A DNA stretch of 64,000 bases from assembly GCA_041389725.1 (NCBI GenBank), contig JAWKRG010000003.1:558001-622000 (forward strand). Reading direction: 5' to 3'. Shown here piece by piece: positions 61,866-64,000 of the stretch; within the stretch, counting starts at the first letter, position 1, and each line of letters opens with the position of its first letter. Below the pieces are notes generated by a model. It searched no databases and was not told the origin of the DNA. It saw only the letters and a program-made list of their open reading frames with translations. Position numbers and translations under genes: made by a program. This DNA comes from Polyangiaceae bacterium. GTDB lineage: Bacteria > Myxococcota_A > Polyangia > Polyangiales > Polyangiaceae.

Positions 61866-64000
61866 TCACGGGAACGGCGGCGCTTTGGAGTCTCCAGGAC
61901 CCTTACCCACCAGGTCGACGGCCTTCGCGTTGCGAGCATCGACGTTCGACGCCTGGGTCAAGATGTCCGGATTCGTCGCGATATCCGCCTCGTAGCCACT
62001 GACGGAACCGTGGCAACCGGCGCACATGCCGTTGAACAGTTCGCGGCGGAACGACTGTCGAATCACCTCGCCGGGGTAGAACTGCATCTCTTCTCGCTGG
62101 AAGTGGAAGGTGTCTTGGGCGTCGCCGTCGAAGCGCACGCTCGTGGCCAACACCATGGGCATGCCCCCCGGAACCTCGAACTTCACCGAGCCATCCCCGT
62201 GCAGATCCGCGACGCCTCGCAATCGTCGGCGGGCGTAGACCTTGCCGAAGGCGTCGTCCACGACGTAGCTGCCGCCGTCGGCGTAGCTCTTCACACCGGC
62301 CTCGGGCGGCAAACTCTCCCACACCTCCACCGGGTAGTTCTGGGTGGGCAGGATGCGACCGGTGCGCGTGTTCTGAAACAGCAGGCTGGCGAGCATCGGC
62401 ATGTCCACCACGGTGATCTGACTACGGTCCCTGTGCGCGTCGTCGGTGTGAATGGACGAGGCACCATTGGCCTCGTCGATGCGTGACTTGAACACGCCGT
62501 GGTTCTGCCGCTCGAACACGCCTACGGGCCACAGCAAATCATCACTGGGGTCGGAGACCAGGGGCGTTCGTTGCCCGCTGACCGAGTCGACCTGCACGAT
62601 CTCGAACTTCCCACTGAAGGCCGTCAGATCCGTCACGTTGGGTGCGTAGCTGACGAGCATCATGGCGTTGGGCAGCGCGGAGACGTTGCGATACGCGCCC
62701 TGGGTTGCGCCAGCTTTGCCCGTCGCCGCCGTGTCCAGAATGCGCACGGACCGCTGGTAGAACACTGGGTTCGGCCAATCGATGGCGGCAGCATCCTGGA
62801 CATAGTCCGCGGGGTCCTGGCTCAACTGGTCCACGCCGATGCTGCGATTGACCAAGGCAAGGGTCCCCGCGCCGTGGGCCGCGCCCTTGTCGCTGACGAT
62901 CATCGCCAGGTTCTTGTCGGAGAGCTCGGCCACGTCCGTGAACTGATTGAAGCCCGCAGTCTGGCGCTGGCCGAAGAGTGGATGGTAGTCGCCGCCGTCG
63001 AGGTTCTGCCTTCGGGCCGCCAACTGATAGAAGCCGGGTGCGCGCTTCTCAGTGGTGAAGATCACTCGACCGTCCGCCATGAAGGAGGGCAGGAACTCCT
63101 GGTTCAACAGGAACGTCAGCTGCCGTACCTTGCCACCTTCGAGTACGTACAAGTTCGAGTTCAGCTTGGACGGGTCGGCGGGGGTACGCGTGGGGCCTCG
63201 GTAGCCCAAGGTGTCCACGTTCTTGATGTTTCCCCGCGTGGAAGCGAACACGATGCGGCCGTCCGGTGCGAACGCGGGGTCGAAGTTGTGGATCGGCTCA
63301 CCGTTGTCGGGAACCGCAGCTCCGCCATCGTCGGTAGGTGCGGCGTTGATCGTGGGCTCCTGCGCGCAGCTACCGGCGTCGATCACGTACACCTTGAAGG
63401 GCTCGCTGGCGCTGCTGCGCGCAGCGAATGCAATCCGCTGGCCGTCCCAGGATACGGCGGGTCGTCGAACGTCGGCGCTGGCAGGGGTGAGCCCGCACTG
63501 ACCCAACAGGCTGCTACTGCTGCCGACGGTAACGTTCCCACTGCTGTCCTGGCTGGCGCTGGTGAGTATCAAGTCCGCGCCGGCTGCGTAGGCGTCCCAA
63601 TCCTGAGGTGTGTCGTTGCCGCTCGTCGGAGGTCGCTTCACGTACACGATGCCGGATAGTGGAGCTGCGCTCTTCATCCGCTCGGCGCGTTCCTTGGCGA
63701 TCCACGCGACGATGACGCAATAGGGCGGTTGGTCGTCGAGGGGCCCCGTCTCGGCCGCCGTCAGATCGCACTGCGCCGGGTCCGCACCCGCAAACAAGGA
63801 TCCGCCTCGATGCAGCATGCCGCGAGCCTTCGGCGACAGGTTCTTCTTCAGCAGACGGCTGGCATTCGGATCTTCGGACTCGAGGGAAAGCTGCTCCAGG
63901 GAGAGCTGGTAGTTGCGCCGGCTTGCCGGCAAGCCGAAGTGCCCACCACTGCCGCCGCGCAGACGGTAGTCGTGGAACATGGCCGACGAGTGACAGCCGA
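61866..64000 (-). CDS. Heme-binding beta-propeller protein, HzsA-like (5' partial)
   Basis: At least 711 residues; the gene runs off the window. The frame continues past the Met at 63980 to the edge, where it reads GCHSSAMFHDYRL, so the cut lies inside a CxxCH heme motif. A second heme site is the C-terminal CAGCH in FNGMCAGCHGSVSGYEADIA. Between them are PD40/TolB-type propeller strands (AVSWDGQRIAFAARSS, FDPAFAPDGRIVFASTRG, LPSFMADGRVIFTTE). The combination resembles the hydrazine synthase alpha-subunit family (HzsA-like), a broad group of secreted cytochromes. A redox role outside the cytoplasm is likely; the substrate is unknown. Confidence 0.78.
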   Translation of the reverse strand, partial: GCHSSAMFHDYRLRGGSGGHFGLPASRRNYQLSLEQLSLESEDPNASRLLKKNLSPKARGMLHRGGSLFAGADPAQCDLTAAETGPLDDQPPYCVIVAWIAKERAERMKSAAPLSGIVYVKRPPTSGNDTPQDWDAYAAGADLILTSASQDSSGNVTVGSSSSLLGQCGLTPASADVRRPAVSWDGQRIAFAARSSASEPFKVYVIDAGSCAQEPTINAAPTDDGGAAVPDNGEPIHNFDPAFAPDGRIVFASTRGNIKNVDTLGYRGPTRTPADPSKLNSNLYVLEGGKVRQLTFLLNQEFLPSFMADGRVIFTTEKRAPGFYQLAARRQNLDGGDYHPLFGQRQTAGFNQFTDVAELSDKNLAMIVSDKGAAHGAGTLALVNRSIGVDQLSQDPADYVQDAAAIDWPNPVFYQRSVRILDTAATGKAGATQGAYRNVSALPNAMMLVSYAPNVTDLTAFSGKFEIVQVDSVSGQRTPLVSDPSDDLLWPVGVFERQNHGVFKSRIDEANGASSIHTDDAHRDRSQITVVDMPMLASLLFQNTRTGRILPTQNYPVEVWESLPPEAGVKSYADGGSYVVDDAFGKVYARRRLRGVADLHGDGSVKFEVPGGMPMVLATSVRFDGDAQDTFHFQREEMQFYPGEVIRQSFRRELFNGMCAGCHGSVSGYEADIATNPDILTQASNVDARNAKAVDLVGKGPGDSKAPPFP

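Overview
The window looks like chromosomal DNA of a myxobacterium, probably from the Sorangium/Polyangium side (Polyangia). It is GC-rich throughout and has three Hanks-type Ser/Thr kinases. It also has a MYXO-CTERM-like tail on a secreted PHP hydrolase, a GltJ/AgmX-like gliding-type protein, many large lipoproteins with Gly/Ser linkers and a thrombospondin type-3 repeat lipoprotein. No tRNA, rRNA, integrase or transposase gene is visible. The genus call is inference from this gene content.

Layout: 1-7.9 kb holds the end of a FIST-domain sensor gene, an RlpA-like lipoprotein, a kinase with a formylglycine-generating-enzyme-like outer domain, and a coupled PHP-hutG-hutF operon. 8-11.7 kb has an LPLAT acyltransferase overlapping an NAD-dependent epimerase, then a Tat-exported PhoD phosphatase. 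12-23 kb is secreted and envelope genes: a cupredoxin/TIM-barrel-like lipoprotein coupled to a pectinacetylesterase-like lipoprotein, an OmpA/DUF4398 pair, and several large lipoproteins.

23.1-37.8 kb is a defence island. One minus-strand unit runs WYL regulator, hsdM, hsdS, an ABC-type ATPase resembling RloC/PrrC anticodon nuclease, a 48-codon micro-ORF, a remnant of a RhuM gene, an AlbA/Schlafen-type ATP-binding protein, a 36-codon micro-ORF, hsdR, a DUF262 protein and a RelA/SpoT-domain protein. From hsdM to hsdR every gene overlaps the next by a few bases, usually as ATGA or GTGA. Divergent from the WYL gene is a small protein plus a kinase with DWG in place of DFG. The layout suggests a type I restriction system guarded by an RNase and possibly a nucleotide-signalling effector, under one WYL switch.

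37.8-40.9 kb is repeat-rich: a five-copy array of about 97 bp, a 20-bp minisatellite, and an HNH nuclease gene flanked by diverged direct repeats. 40.9-64 kb returns to ordinary functions: MscS channel, GH35 beta-galactosidase, YciO-type protein, 7Fe ferredoxin, lipoproteins, a Cys/Met PLP enzyme, a kinase translationally coupled to PBP1A, PgeF, the GltJ-like protein, an SGNH hydrolase, a thiolase, and the 3' part of a heme-binding beta-propeller protein cut by the window end.
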